Assembly (NCBI RefSeq): GCF_034653275.1
Contig: NZ_JAYEES010000003.1
Location: 1,364,001-1,428,000 of the forward strand
Length of the DNA stretch: 64,000 nucleotides
Source: Nitrospirillum sp034653275
GTDB taxonomy: Bacteria; Pseudomonadota; Alphaproteobacteria; Azospirillales; Azospirillaceae
Direction: 5' to 3'
Part shown: positions 53,775-64,000 of the stretch, piece after piece
How positions within the stretch are numbered: position 1 is the stretch's first letter
How the letters are laid out: every line of letters begins with the position of its first letter
Notes under the pieces: model-generated
Told to the model about the DNA's origin: nothing
What the model saw: only the letters and a program-made list of their open reading frames with translations
Database searches by the model: none
Program-made: the position numbers and the translations under genes

Positions 53775-54278
53775 ATGCGCATGAAATACCTGAGCCTGTG
53801 TGCTGCTCTGGCCCTGGTGGCCGCTTGCTCCTCCACCCCGGAGAAGAAGGCTGAAGTCGCCACCGGCGGTACCGCCACCACCACCACCACGCCGCCGGCC
53901 CAGAAGCCGACCGGCCCGGTCCCGGGTTCCAAGGAAGACTTCGTGGTCAACGTTGGTGACCGCGTGTTCTTCGGCTACGACAAGTTCGACCTGACCCCGG
54001 AAGCCACCGCGACCCTGGATAAGCAGGCCGCCTGGCTGAAGAAGTGGGGTTCGGTCACCATCACGATCGAAGGCCACGCCGACGAGCGCGGCACCCGCGA
54101 GTACAACCTCGCCCTGGGTGAGCGCCGCGCCAACGCCGTGAAGAACTACCTGACCGCCACCGGTGTCGACCTGGCCCGCGTGCAGGTGATCAGCTACGGC
54201 AAGGAGCGTCCCGCCGTCCTCGGTTCCAACGAGGCCGCCTGGGCGCAGAACCGTCGCGGCGTGACGGTCATCAACTAA
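53775..54278 (+). CDS. pal: peptidoglycan-associated lipoprotein Pal
   Basis: Outer-membrane lipoprotein binding peptidoglycan and TolB. 167 residues: signal peptide with lipobox VAAC-S, a Thr/Pro linker, then an OmpA domain with RVFFGYDKFDLTPEATATLD, ITIEGHADERGTREYNLALG and AQNRRGVTVIN. The diaminopimelate-binding Asp and Arg are in their usual places. A 174-base gap after tolB and a strong terminator after it suggest separate or boosted expression. Confidence 0.96.
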   Translation: MRMKYLSLCAALALVAACSSTPEKKAEVATGGTATTTTTPPAQKPTGPVPGSKEDFVVNVGDRVFFGYDKFDLTPEATATLDKQAAWLKKWGSVTITIEGHADERGTREYNLALGERRANAVKNYLTATGVDLARVQVISYGKERPAVLGSNEAAWAQNRRGVTVIN

Positions 54279-54300
54279 GCTGCCCCACCGGGTGGTTGGT

Positions 54301-54347
54301 AAAAAGGGCGCCGTTCGACCCCGCGGGGATCGGACGGCGCCTTTTTC
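54301..54347 (+). terminator. rho-independent terminator after pal
   Basis: AGGGCGCCGTTCGACCCC and GGGATCGGACGGCGCCTT form a long stem with a small GC loop, then TTTTTC. It lies 23 bases after the pal stop. Confidence 0.9.
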
Positions 54348-54533
54348 TTGGTCCGCGTTTTACTTGGCGGATATTACTTTCGGGCATCAGTAATACTGCT
54401 TATGAGGTAACAGGGCCCGCGGACGCCCCTTCCGGGCGGGCGGGTCCCGCGCTAAGGTCGCGCTTGGCGGGCCGCTTGGCCCTTGCCAAGCTTGTCTTCC
54501 GTTCCCCCGCTGATCCTTCCCCGGAACCGATCC

Positions 54534-55556
54534 ATGACGCCGTCGCTGCCGTCCCCGACCCTTTCCCCTTCCCACACCCTTGGCGGCCGCCGCTGGTGGC
54601 GGGGCGCGTCCCGTTGGATGGCGCGATGCGGCATTGCCGCCCTGGTCGCCGCGCCGCTGCTGGCCCCGGCGCCGGCCGCGGCGCAAAGCCGGGACATGCA
54701 GGACCTGCTGAACCGCCTGTCCCGGCTGGAGACGGACGTGCAGACCCTGTCGCGCGACGTCTACCGCAATGGCGTCAAGCCCTCCGGCCCCATGACCGGC
54801 GCGCCGGGCGGCGGCGGCTCGAACGCGGCGGCGGAGATCGAGGTGCTGAAGCTGCAGATGGAAACCCAGACGCAGCAGCAGACCGGGAAGTATGAGGAGC
54901 TGGCCTACCAGGTCAGCCAGATCAAGGAGCGGCTGGACAAACTGTCGGCCGACATCGACCTGCGCCTGCAGAAGCTGGAGGACAAGGCCGGTATCGGGCT
55001 TGGGGCCTCCACCGGCGGCGGCGATGCCGGCGCCCCTCCGTCTCCTGACCTCAAGGGCGGCGGCAAGCCGCCGCTGCCCGGCACCGACACCGGCGCGGTC
55101 CCGCCCCCGGGTGGGGCCAAGGGCGGCGCGCCGGCCCCGGCGACCGCCGACTCCGCCGGCACCCTGCCGGCCGGCCCGGCGCAGGAGCAGTACGACTACG
55201 CCTTCAACCTGCTGCGCCAGGGCGACGCCCCCAACGCGGAGAAGGCCTTCACCCAGTTCCTGAAGCAGAACCCCGACAGCCCGTTGGCCTCCAACGCCCA
55301 GTACTGGCTGGGGGAAACCTTCTATATGCGCGGCAACTACAAGTCCGCCGCCGTGGCCTTCGGTGACGGCTACAAGAAATACCCGAAGAGCAACAAGGGC
55401 GCGGACTACCTGCTGAAGCTGGCGCTGTCGCTGGACGGCCTGGGCGACAAGGCCAGCGCCTGCGTGGTGCTGAAGCAGCTGGACGCCGACAAGGACGCGG
55501 CCCCCACGCTGAAGCGCCGGGGCGAGGACCAGAAGAACCGCCTGGGCTGCAAGTAA
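54534..55556 (+). CDS. cpoB: cell division coordinator CpoB (YbgF)
   Basis: Periplasmic TolA-binding protein that coordinates outer-membrane constriction with peptidoglycan synthesis. About 340 residues from ATG 54534 (GGAA upstream; ATG 54483 possible). A signal peptide (AALVAAPLLAPAPAAA) is followed by a trimerising coiled coil (MQDLLNRLSRLETDVQTL; LEVL/LQMETQTQQQ), a Pro/Gly linker, and C-terminal TPR repeats (YDYAFNLLRQGDAPNAEKAF; SNAQYWLGETFYMRGNYKSA). All expected domains are present. Confidence 0.92.
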   Translation: MTPSLPSPTLSPSHTLGGRRWWRGASRWMARCGIAALVAAPLLAPAPAAAQSRDMQDLLNRLSRLETDVQTLSRDVYRNGVKPSGPMTGAPGGGGSNAAAEIEVLKLQMETQTQQQTGKYEELAYQVSQIKERLDKLSADIDLRLQKLEDKAGIGLGASTGGGDAGAPPSPDLKGGGKPPLPGTDTGAVPPPGGAKGGAPAPATADSAGTLPAGPAQEQYDYAFNLLRQGDAPNAEKAFTQFLKQNPDSPLASNAQYWLGETFYMRGNYKSAAVAFGDGYKKYPKSNKGADYLLKLALSLDGLGDKASACVVLKQLDADKDAAPTLKRRGEDQKNRLGCK

Positions 55557-55574
55557 GAGGGGAAGGGGGGTGCC

Positions 55575-57032
55575 ATGGGCGACGGCCGGCCGCCCCCCGC
55601 GTCCTTCGCGAACCCAGGCATGGAGCCGGGCGAGTCGCGGGGTGTGGCGATCGACGACGCCTGGTTCGCGCGTCTTTTGGCCCCCCTGGGCCCGTTTGAG
55701 AGCGCCCCCGCCCTGGCTATCGGCGTCTCGGGCGGCCGCGACAGTTTGGCGCTGACCCTGCTGGCCGACCGCTGGGCGCGCGCCCGGGGCGGCCGGGTCG
55801 AGGCCCTGACTGTCGACCATGCCCTGCGGCCGGAGTCGGCGGCGGAGGCGGCACAGGTCGGCCGCTGGCTGGCGGCACGGGGCATTTCCCACACCATCCT
55901 GACCTGGGCGGGACCCAAGCCCGCCACCGGACTGCAGGCGGCGGCGCGCCAGGCCCGCTATGACCTGCTGGCCGCCGCCTGCCGGGCGCGCGGCATCCTG
56001 CACCTGTGCCTGGCCCACCACCGGGAAGACCAGGCCGAGACCGTGGCCCTGCGCCGGGCCGGCGGCAGCGGGGTGGAAGGCCTGGCCGGCATGGCCGCCG
56101 TCCGCGCCCTGGCCGATGCCCGCCTGCTGCGCCCCCTGCTGACCGTCAGCCGGGCCGACCTGGGCGCCACCTGCCGGGCTTTCGGCCAGCCCTGGATCGA
56201 CGATCCGTCCAACCTCATGGAGCGTTATGCCCGGGGCCGGCTGCGGCGCCAGGGTGTGCCGCTGGACGAGCTGTTGGCCCAGGCGGCGGAGGCCGGCCGC
56301 GCGCGGTCGCTACTGGAGGCCGACTTGGCCGATGCCGTGGCCCGCCATGTGCTGCTGGCGCCCGAGGGCTATGCCGTCGTTGAGGCGGATGCCCTGGGGG
56401 CCTTGCCCCGGCCCGTGGCCCTGCGCCTGCTGGCCGGCCTGGCGGCGGCCGTGGGCGGCCAACCCTACCTCCCGCCGCCGCAGGGGACGCAGCGTCTGCT
56501 GGCGGCCTTGCCCGGCTTGTGGGCGCCCGAGGCCGGCGCCTTGGCCCTAACCCTGGCCGGTGCCCAGGCGCGGCGGCTGGCGGGTGGTGGGGACGGACGG
56601 CGCCTGTTGTTGTTGCGTCAGGCGGGACGCATGGCGCCGCCGGTGCCGCTGACCCCGGCGGGCGACCGCTGGGACGGGCGCTTCCACGCGCCCGGGTACG
56701 CCGGGGAAGGGGTACTGACGCTGGGCGCCCTGGGCACGGCCGACGCGCGCCGACTGGCGGCGCTGGACCTGCCGGCGCTCGTCCGGATTCCCAAGGCGGT
56801 TTGGCCCACCCTGCCCGCCCTGCGCCGGGACGGGTGGCTGGTGGCGGTGCCACATCTGGCCTGGGCGGTGGAGCCGCTTTCGACGGGTGAGGGGGCGCCG
56901 GTGGCGGCGGGAACCGTGCCCCGGCTGGCGTTCCGCCCGCTGTCGCCCCTGGCCCCTCCCCCGTTTTTGCCGCCTATGGAGGCCGGCCTAGACGTGATGG
57001 CAGTTGTCTCTGACGCCCGCGTCATTATCTAA
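55575..57032 (+). CDS. tilS: tRNA(Ile)-lysidine synthase
   Basis: Modifies the wobble C of the CAU-anticodon tRNA-Ile to lysidine so that it reads AUA. 485 residues; the start may be 55575 or ATG 55620. The PP-loop ATPase motif GVSGGRDSLALTLLADRW, VDHALRPESAAEA and HLCLAHHREDQAET are present, followed by the family's WIDDPSNLMERYARGRLR. The C-terminal half is Ala/Gly/Arg-rich and poorly conserved. Follows cpoB directly and precedes ftsH, a common order. Confidence 0.92.
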   Translation: MGDGRPPPASFANPGMEPGESRGVAIDDAWFARLLAPLGPFESAPALAIGVSGGRDSLALTLLADRWARARGGRVEALTVDHALRPESAAEAAQVGRWLAARGISHTILTWAGPKPATGLQAAARQARYDLLAAACRARGILHLCLAHHREDQAETVALRRAGGSGVEGLAGMAAVRALADARLLRPLLTVSRADLGATCRAFGQPWIDDPSNLMERYARGRLRRQGVPLDELLAQAAEAGRARSLLEADLADAVARHVLLAPEGYAVVEADALGALPRPVALRLLAGLAAAVGGQPYLPPPQGTQRLLAALPGLWAPEAGALALTLAGAQARRLAGGGDGRRLLLLRQAGRMAPPVPLTPAGDRWDGRFHAPGYAGEGVLTLGALGTADARRLAALDLPALVRIPKAVWPTLPALRRDGWLVAVPHLAWAVEPLSTGEGAPVAAGTVPRLAFRPLSPLAPPPFLPPMEAGLDVMAVVSDARVII

Positions 57033-57163
57033 TGGAAACGGTCCCGGTGGATATCCCGCGTGGAATGCGCGAAATCCGCCGGGTGGGCTGCGACCCCCGC
57101 CATTGAAACCGGCCATGCGGGCCGGGTGGCAGGGCGCGGTTGGTCGAGGAAAGGCTGAGAGAC

Positions 57164-59104
<1,941 letters not shown>

Positions 59105-59127
59105 TACCGGCATCCCCGTCTTCCCAG

Positions 59128-59167
59128 AACCCCCGGTCGCCCTGGCGCCCGGGGGTTTTATTTTTTG
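59128..59167 (+). terminator. rho-independent terminator after ftsH
   Basis: AACCCCCGG and CCGGGGGTT pair around a short loop, then TTTATTTTTT. It lies 24 bases after the ftsH stop. Confidence 0.9.
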
Positions 59168-59261
59168 CTCCGGGCATGCGGTGGGGCAGGGCTGCCGCCG
59201 GGGCGGATGACGTCGGCGCCCCCGGGAGACTAGGATCGCGGCATCGCGTGAGAGGACGCCC

Positions 59262-60368
59262 ATGCCATCCGACCTGCCTTCCGTTCCCTTGGATCCCTGG
59301 GGCCCCGGTGAAGCCGTCGCCGCCGAAGACGTGTACCTGACCCCCGTTGGCCTGTTGTCCGGCCCGCATGCCCCGGATGGCCATCCGCTGGCGGGCTCGG
59401 CCCTGTCCTTCACCCAGGTGGAGGTGGCGGTGCGCCGCCCTGATGCAGTCGCCCGCAAGGTGATGGACCTGTACGACCTGGCGGCTTGGGCGATGGCGGC
59501 AGGCGTGGTGCCGGCGGTTGAGCAGCGCCTGGCCGCCCTGTCGGCGCCCCGCCGGACCTTCGCCGGCCTGGATCTTTCCCGGCCCCTGGTGATGGGCATC
59601 GTCAACGTCACGCCCGACAGCTTTTCCGACGGCGGGGACTACGCCGCCGCCGATGCCGCCATCGCCCATGGCCTGGCCCTGATGGCGGCCGGCGCCGATA
59701 TCCTGGACGTCGGCGGCGAGAGCACGCGGCCGGGCGCCGCCCCGGTGTCGCCGGAGGAGGAGGCCGCGCGCGTGGTGCCCGTCATCCGCGCGTTGGCGGC
59801 GGCGGGGGCGGTGATCTCCGTCGATACCCGCCACGCCCCGGTCATGGCGGCGGCCCTGGATGCCGGCGCCCGCATCATAAACGATATCAGCGCGCTGGAG
59901 GGCGATCCCGACAGTTTGGCCCTGGTGGCGGCGCGCGGCTGTCCGGTCGTGCTCATGCACATGCAGGGCGATCCCCGCACCATGCAGCTGGAGCCGCGCT
60001 ACGCCGACTCCGCCCTGGATGTCATGGACTATCTGTTGGCGCGGGTGGAGGCGTGCGTGGCCGCCGGCATCCCCCGTGAGCGCATCGCCGTCGATCCCGG
60101 CATCGGCTTCGGCAAGACGGTGGCGCATAATCTGGACATTCTGCGCCACACGGCGCTCTATCATGGCACCGGCTGCGCCCTGCTGGTGGGCCTGTCGCGC
60201 AAGCGCTTCCTGGCGGCCCTGTCGCGGGGGGAGGCGCCGAAGGACAGGGTGGCCGGGTCACTGGCCGGCGGCCTTGCGTGCCTGGACCGGGGCGCGCATA
60301 TCCTGCGGGTGCACGATGTGGCGGAGACGGTGCAGGCGCGGGCCCTGTGGCAGGCGCTGCATGGGTGA
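59262..60368 (+). CDS. folP: dihydropteroate synthase
   Basis: Condenses pABA with the pterin pyrophosphate in folate synthesis; the sulfonamide target. 368 residues, longer than the usual 280 because of an N-terminal extension of about 105 residues also seen in alphaproteobacterial homologues. The TIM barrel starts at LVMGIVNVTPDSFSDGG; ADILDVGGESTRPGA, ISVDTRHAPVM, INDISALEG, LMHMQGDPRTMQ, IAVDPGIGFGKT and LVGLSRKRFL are all conserved. Confidence 0.95.
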   Translation: MPSDLPSVPLDPWGPGEAVAAEDVYLTPVGLLSGPHAPDGHPLAGSALSFTQVEVAVRRPDAVARKVMDLYDLAAWAMAAGVVPAVEQRLAALSAPRRTFAGLDLSRPLVMGIVNVTPDSFSDGGDYAAADAAIAHGLALMAAGADILDVGGESTRPGAAPVSPEEEAARVVPVIRALAAAGAVISVDTRHAPVMAAALDAGARIINDISALEGDPDSLALVAARGCPVVLMHMQGDPRTMQLEPRYADSALDVMDYLLARVEACVAAGIPRERIAVDPGIGFGKTVAHNLDILRHTALYHGTGCALLVGLSRKRFLAALSRGEAPKDRVAGSLAGGLACLDRGAHILRVHDVAETVQARALWQALHG

Positions 60369-60381
60369 TGAGGGGATTGAA

Positions 60382-60460
60382 GGCCGGCGACGGCCGGCCC
60401 CGGAGCGAGTACCGCGGGGCGGAGCGAGGAAGCCAAGCCGCCGGATGGCGGCGCCCGGCG
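60382..60460 (-). repeat. dispersed intergenic repeat, copy 2
   Basis: Reverse complement of the copy at 41204-41281, sharing GGCTTGGCTTCCTCGCTCCG and the flanking GCCGGGCGCC and CTCGCTCCGG blocks. It fills most of the 159-base gap between folP and glmM. Confidence 0.7.
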
Positions 60461-60527
60461 TTTGAGGGGTCTTTTGGCGGTTACGGCAAAAGGCCATGTG
60501 AGACAAGAATTGATGGCGTGAAAGACG

Positions 60528-61907
60528 ATGGCGCGTAAACTCTTTGGTACCGACGGCATCCGGGGCACGGCCAATACCGAGCCCATGACGGCGGAGACGG
60601 CCCTGAAGGTGGCCATGGCCGCCGCCCTGCAGTTCCGCCGCGGCAATCACCGCCACCTGGTGGTCATCGGCAAGGACACGCGCCTGTCGGGCTATATGCT
60701 GGAACCGGCGCTGGTGGCCGGCTTCGTCTCCATGGGCATGGACGTGACCCTGGTGGGCCCCATGCCCACGCCGGCGGTGGCCATGCTGACGCGATCGCTG
60801 CGCGCCGACATGGGCGTCATGATCTCCGCCTCGCACAATCCCTATTACGACAACGGCATCAAGCTGTTCGGACCGGACGGCTACAAGCTGTCCGACGAGG
60901 TCGAGGCCGCCATCGAGGCGCGCATGATGGAGGGCTTCGCCGGTGACCTGGCCGGCGCCAAGGACCTGGGCCGCGCCCAGCGCCTGGATGACGCCATCGG
61001 CCGCTATATCGAGCAGGCCAAGGCCACCTTCCCGCGCGGCCTGCGCCTGGACGGGCTGAAGATCGTGGTCGATTGCGCCAACGGCGCCGCCTACAAGGTG
61101 GCGCCCAAGGTGTTGTGGGAACTGGGGGCCGAGGTCATCCCGGTGGCGGTGGCGCCCGACGGCTTCAACATCAACAAGGACTGCGGCGCCACGGCGCCCA
61201 AGGCCATGCGCGACGCCGTGGTGGCCCACGGCGCCCACCTGGGCATCGCCCTGGATGGCGATGCCGACCGCCTGATCCTGGCGGACGAGACCGGAACCCA
61301 GATCGACGGCGACCAGGTCATGGCTCTGATCGGCTGCGCCTGCGCCGACGCCGGCACCCTGCGCGGCGGCGGCGTGGTGGCCACGGTCATGTCCAACCTG
61401 GGCCTGGAACTGCACCTCAAGGGCCGGGGCCTGAGCCTGGCGCGGACGCCGGTGGGCGATCGCTATGTCGTGGAGCATATGCGCGAGCATGGCTTCAACG
61501 TCGGTGGCGAACAGTCCGGCCATATCGTCCTGTCCGACCATGGCACGACGGGCGATGGCCTGGTGGCGGCCTTGCAGGTGCTGGCCGTCATCCAGCAGTC
61601 GGGCAGGCCGGCGTCGGAAGTCCTGCGAGTCTTCCAGGCCCTGCCGCAGGTGCTGAAGAACGTGCGGTTCGAGCCGGCGGGCGGCACCACGCCCCTGGCC
61701 GCCGCCAGCGTGCAGGATGCCATCCGCGCTGGCGAATCCCGCCTGGGCGGCACCGGCCGCGTCCTGATCCGCAAGTCGGGCACCGAGCCGCTGATCCGCG
61801 TCATGGCGGAGGGCGACGACCAGGGCTTGGTGACGGCGGTGGTGGATGACATCGTCGCCGCCATCAAGGACGCCGCCCCGGTGCCGGCCTCCAAGGTCGC
61901 GGAATAA
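60528..61907 (+). CDS. glmM: phosphoglucosamine mutase
   Basis: Makes glucosamine 1-phosphate for UDP-GlcNAc and thus peptidoglycan and LPS. 459 residues starting ARKLFGTDGIRGTANTEPMT. The phosphoserine loop GVMISASHNPYYDNGIKLFG (Ser near 104), the metal loop ALDGDADRLIL, the sugar loop GGEQSGHI and the phosphate-binding RKSGTEPLIRVMAEG are intact. Downstream of folP, as in many proteobacteria, but with a repeat element between them. Confidence 0.96.
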   Translation: MARKLFGTDGIRGTANTEPMTAETALKVAMAAALQFRRGNHRHLVVIGKDTRLSGYMLEPALVAGFVSMGMDVTLVGPMPTPAVAMLTRSLRADMGVMISASHNPYYDNGIKLFGPDGYKLSDEVEAAIEARMMEGFAGDLAGAKDLGRAQRLDDAIGRYIEQAKATFPRGLRLDGLKIVVDCANGAAYKVAPKVLWELGAEVIPVAVAPDGFNINKDCGATAPKAMRDAVVAHGAHLGIALDGDADRLILADETGTQIDGDQVMALIGCACADAGTLRGGGVVATVMSNLGLELHLKGRGLSLARTPVGDRYVVEHMREHGFNVGGEQSGHIVLSDHGTTGDGLVAALQVLAVIQQSGRPASEVLRVFQALPQVLKNVRFEPAGGTTPLAAASVQDAIRAGESRLGGTGRVLIRKSGTEPLIRVMAEGDDQGLVTAVVDDIVAAIKDAAPVPASKVAE

Positions 61908-61911
61908 GGGC

Positions 61912-62724
61912 ATGCGTGGCCGTGTCCTGATCGTCGCCGGGTCCGACAGCGGTGGCGGCGCCGGCATCCAGGCGGACATCAAGGCGGTGACGGCGCTGGG
62001 CGGCTACGCCATGACGGCGGTGACGGCCCTGACGGCGCAGGACACCCATGGCGTCCAGGCGGTGATGCCTGTTCCGCCGGAGTTCATCGCCCTGCAGATG
62101 CGGCTGTGCCTGGCTGACATCGGCGCCGACGCGGTCAAGACGGGCATGCTGGCCTCCGCCGAGGTCATCGAGACGGTGGCCGAGGTGCTGAGCGAGGTGG
62201 GCGTGCCCGCCCTGGTGGTCGATCCGGTCATGGCGGCCAAGGGCGGTCAGCGCCTGCTGGAGGATCGCGCCGTGTCGGTGGCGATCGCACGGTTGCTGCC
62301 CATCACCACGCTGCTGACCCCCAACACGGTGGAGGCGGCGGCCCTGACCGGCCTACCCCCGGAAAGTTTCGAGGGCGACAGCCTGGACGGGATGCGCCGC
62401 GCCGCCGACCGCCTCTTGGAGTTCGGCGCCCACGCCGTGCTGGTCAAGGGCGGGCACCGCGCCGGCCCGGTTTTGACCGACCTGCTGGTCACCCGGGGTG
62501 GGGAGCACAGCTACAGCGCCCCCCGCTTCGACAGTGTGCACACCCACGGCACCGGCTGCACCCTGGCGTCGGCCATCGCCTGCGGTCTGGCCCAGGGGCT
62601 GGCCGCGCCTCAGGCGGTGGAACGGGCGCACGCCTATGTGCAGGAGGCCATCCGCACCGCGCCTGGCCTGGGCGGCGGCCACGGGCCTTTGAACCACATG
62701 CACACGGTCAGGCCGTTCCCCTAA
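61912..62724 (+). CDS. thiD: hydroxymethylpyrimidine/phosphomethylpyrimidine kinase
   Basis: Two-step HMP kinase of thiamine synthesis. 270 residues from ATG 61912, 4 bases after the glmM stop. VAGSDSGGGAGIQADIKAV, TAVTALTAQDTHGVQAV, VDPVMAAKGGQRLL and the anion-hole region HTHGTGCTLASAIACGLA identify the family. Its product is used by ThiE (34410). Its end overlaps the convergent MocR gene by 4 bases. Confidence 0.94.
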   Translation: MRGRVLIVAGSDSGGGAGIQADIKAVTALGGYAMTAVTALTAQDTHGVQAVMPVPPEFIALQMRLCLADIGADAVKTGMLASAEVIETVAEVLSEVGVPALVVDPVMAAKGGQRLLEDRAVSVAIARLLPITTLLTPNTVEAAALTGLPPESFEGDSLDGMRRAADRLLEFGAHAVLVKGGHRAGPVLTDLLVTRGGEHSYSAPRFDSVHTHGTGCTLASAIACGLAQGLAAPQAVERAHAYVQEAIRTAPGLGGGHGPLNHMHTVRPFP

Positions 62725-64000
62725 ACCAACACCTCACTCATCGCGGGCTCGGCCAGCAGGGCGGCGATCGTACGCAGGCCGTGTTCCAGCACCTCCATCC
62801 GCTCCACCCCGCCGATGCAGACGCGCACGGCGTGGGGCGTGTCGCCCCGGGCCACGGCGAAGGCGTCGGCCGGCGTGACGCGTACGCCGCGGCTCAGCAG
62901 CGCGCGGGCGAAGTCTTCGCGCCGCCAGGGCTCGGGCAGGGTCAGCCACAGGTGCGGGCAGGCGGGGTCGGACGTGGCGCCGGGCAGCAGGCTGCGGGCC
63001 TGGGCCTGGCGGTCCGCCACCAGGGCGCGGCGTTGGGTGGCGCTCTCCAGCGCGGCGCCGGACAGGATGAATTCCGCCGACAGCTCCGCCCCCAGCGGGT
63101 TGACGCCCAGCAGGGTGGCGCGCAGCAGGGTGCGCACCCGGTCCATCAGGGCCGGCGGGCACAGCAGGAAGCCGGTGCGCAGCCCGGGCATCAGGTTCTT
63201 GGACAGGCTGGTCAGGAACAGCACCCGCTCTGGATCCAGCGCCGCCAAGGGCGGTGGGCCGGGATCGTCGGCCAGGAAGCCGTAGACGTCATCCTCCACC
63301 ACCCGGATGCCGGCCTGCCGGCAGACGGCCATCACCGCCTCGCGGCGGTAGGGCCCCTGCGTTACCGTGGTGGGGTTGTGCAGGCGCGGCATGCAGTAGA
63401 GGGCGTGAGCGCCGTGGGCGCGGGCCGCCTGCTCCAGCGCGTCGGGCAGCAGCCCCCCGCCATCCATGGCCACCGGCACCAGCCGCAGGTCCAGCAGCCC
63501 CGCCAGCGGCTTCACCGCCGGGTAGGACAGCTGCTCCACCAGCAGGCTGTCGCCGGGCCGGGTGATGGCGGCCAGGGCCAGGTGCATGGCGTTCTGGCCC
63601 CCAGCCGTGGGCAGCACCAGGGCCGGGTCCACCGCCAGGCCCGTGGTCTGGGCGATCCACGCCGCCCCCGCCTGGCGGTGGCGGGCGCTGCCGTTCACGG
63701 GGGGATAATGCATGAGGCCCGACAGGTCGTTACGCGACGCCAGGCCCAGCAGCGCGTGGCGCAGCCGTTCCTCGTTGGGGTGCTGCGCCAGGGCGTTGAC
63801 CGACAGGTCGATGATGCCGGTGTTGTCCACTGGCGCCTCGGCTGGCCGGGGATCGCGCACGAAGGTGCCGCGCCCGACCTCCCCCCGATCAGGCCGCTGC
63901 GTTCGGCTTCCGCGTAGGCGCGGGTCACCGTGCCCACGGTGACGCCCAGGCGCCAAGCCAGATCCCGGTGGGTGGGCAGCTTGGCGCCGATGGGCAGGGC
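62721..64000 (-). pseudogene. MocR/PdxR-type GntR regulator with aminotransferase domain; frameshifted as sequenced and cut by right edge
   Basis: Reading from the right edge: a GntR helix-turn-helix (IGAKLPTHRDLAWRLGVTVG, TVTRAYAEAERSGLIGG), then a fold-type I aminotransferase-like domain with LPTAGGQNAMHLALAAI, MPRLHNPTTVTQGPYRRE, VVEDDVYGFLADD and the PLP lysine in FLTSLSKNLMPGLRTGF. The frame breaks in the G6 run at 63881-63886: GLIGG is followed by RSGAAPS instead of EVGRGTFVRD. One extra G restores it. MocR proteins usually control vitamin B6 or amine metabolism; the target here is unknown. Confidence 0.85.

Overview
The window is high-GC, densely coded, and reads as chromosome of an alphaproteobacterium of the Rhodospirillales, most like Azospirillum, Nitrospirillum or Niveispirillum. 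That placement is inferred from the RcdA-type DUF1465 gene, the zapA / 6S RNA / 5-formyl-THF cyclo-ligase order, the ruvCAB-ybgC-tolQRAB-pal-cpoB-tilS-ftsH-folP-glmM block, and a transketolase/gap/aldolase/thiE cluster. No species can be fixed from sequence reading alone. I saw no tRNA, rRNA, insertion sequence, prophage or CRISPR array.

Layout. 1-5.6 kb: the start of an M13 lipoprotein peptidase, a TIGR02444 protein overlapping 6-phosphofructokinase, a YdcH-like protein, purE-purK, and a divergent TetR/VOC pair around a perfect palindrome. 5.9-11.4 kb: patatin-like lipase, PrpE-like acyl-CoA synthetase, Hsp20 with a probable ROSE RNA thermometer, RcdA, ribosomal protein L31. 11.6-14.5 kb: ABC exporter, an orphan protein and a BrnT toxin paired with an XRE antitoxin. 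14.5-18.4 kb: livHMGF amino-acid importer on the minus strand. 18.6-24.3 kb: XRE-cupin regulator with GNAT, gamma-glutamyltransferase, two small envelope proteins, efp, suhB. 24.3-34.4 kb: two-component system divergent from a MipA protein, glutathione peroxidase under a palindromic operator, an OmpA-like protein followed by an ExbB/MotA-like and a MotB-like protein, FemAB-like transferase, epmA, vapBC. 34.4-43.3 kb (minus): thiE, class I aldolase, a large propeller-GGDEF protein, gap, transketolase. 43.8-64 kb (plus): zapA, 6S RNA, ymdB, yebC, Holliday-junction genes, the complete Tol-Pal system, tilS, ftsH, folP, glmM, thiD, then a MocR-type regulator on the minus strand cut by the right edge.

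Themes. Central carbon metabolism is represented by pfkA, aldolase, gap and tkt. Translation support is represented by efp together with its lysyl-transferase epmA, yebC, rpmE and tilS. Envelope energetics is represented twice: by canonical TolQRAB-Pal, and by a separate ExbB/MotB-like pair with no flagellar genes nearby.

Data quality. Three otherwise normal genes (purK, livF and the MocR gene) are each broken by the same event, one missing base in a run of six or seven C/G. This looks like systematic homopolymer undercalling rather than three independent pseudogenes. The best leads for new biology are the 28.2-31.4 kb envelope-motor cassette, the BrnT/XRE module with a palindrome inside its promoter, the palindrome upstream of glutathione peroxidase, the dispersed intergenic repeat at 41.2 and 60.4 kb, and the AT-rich patches inside tolB.
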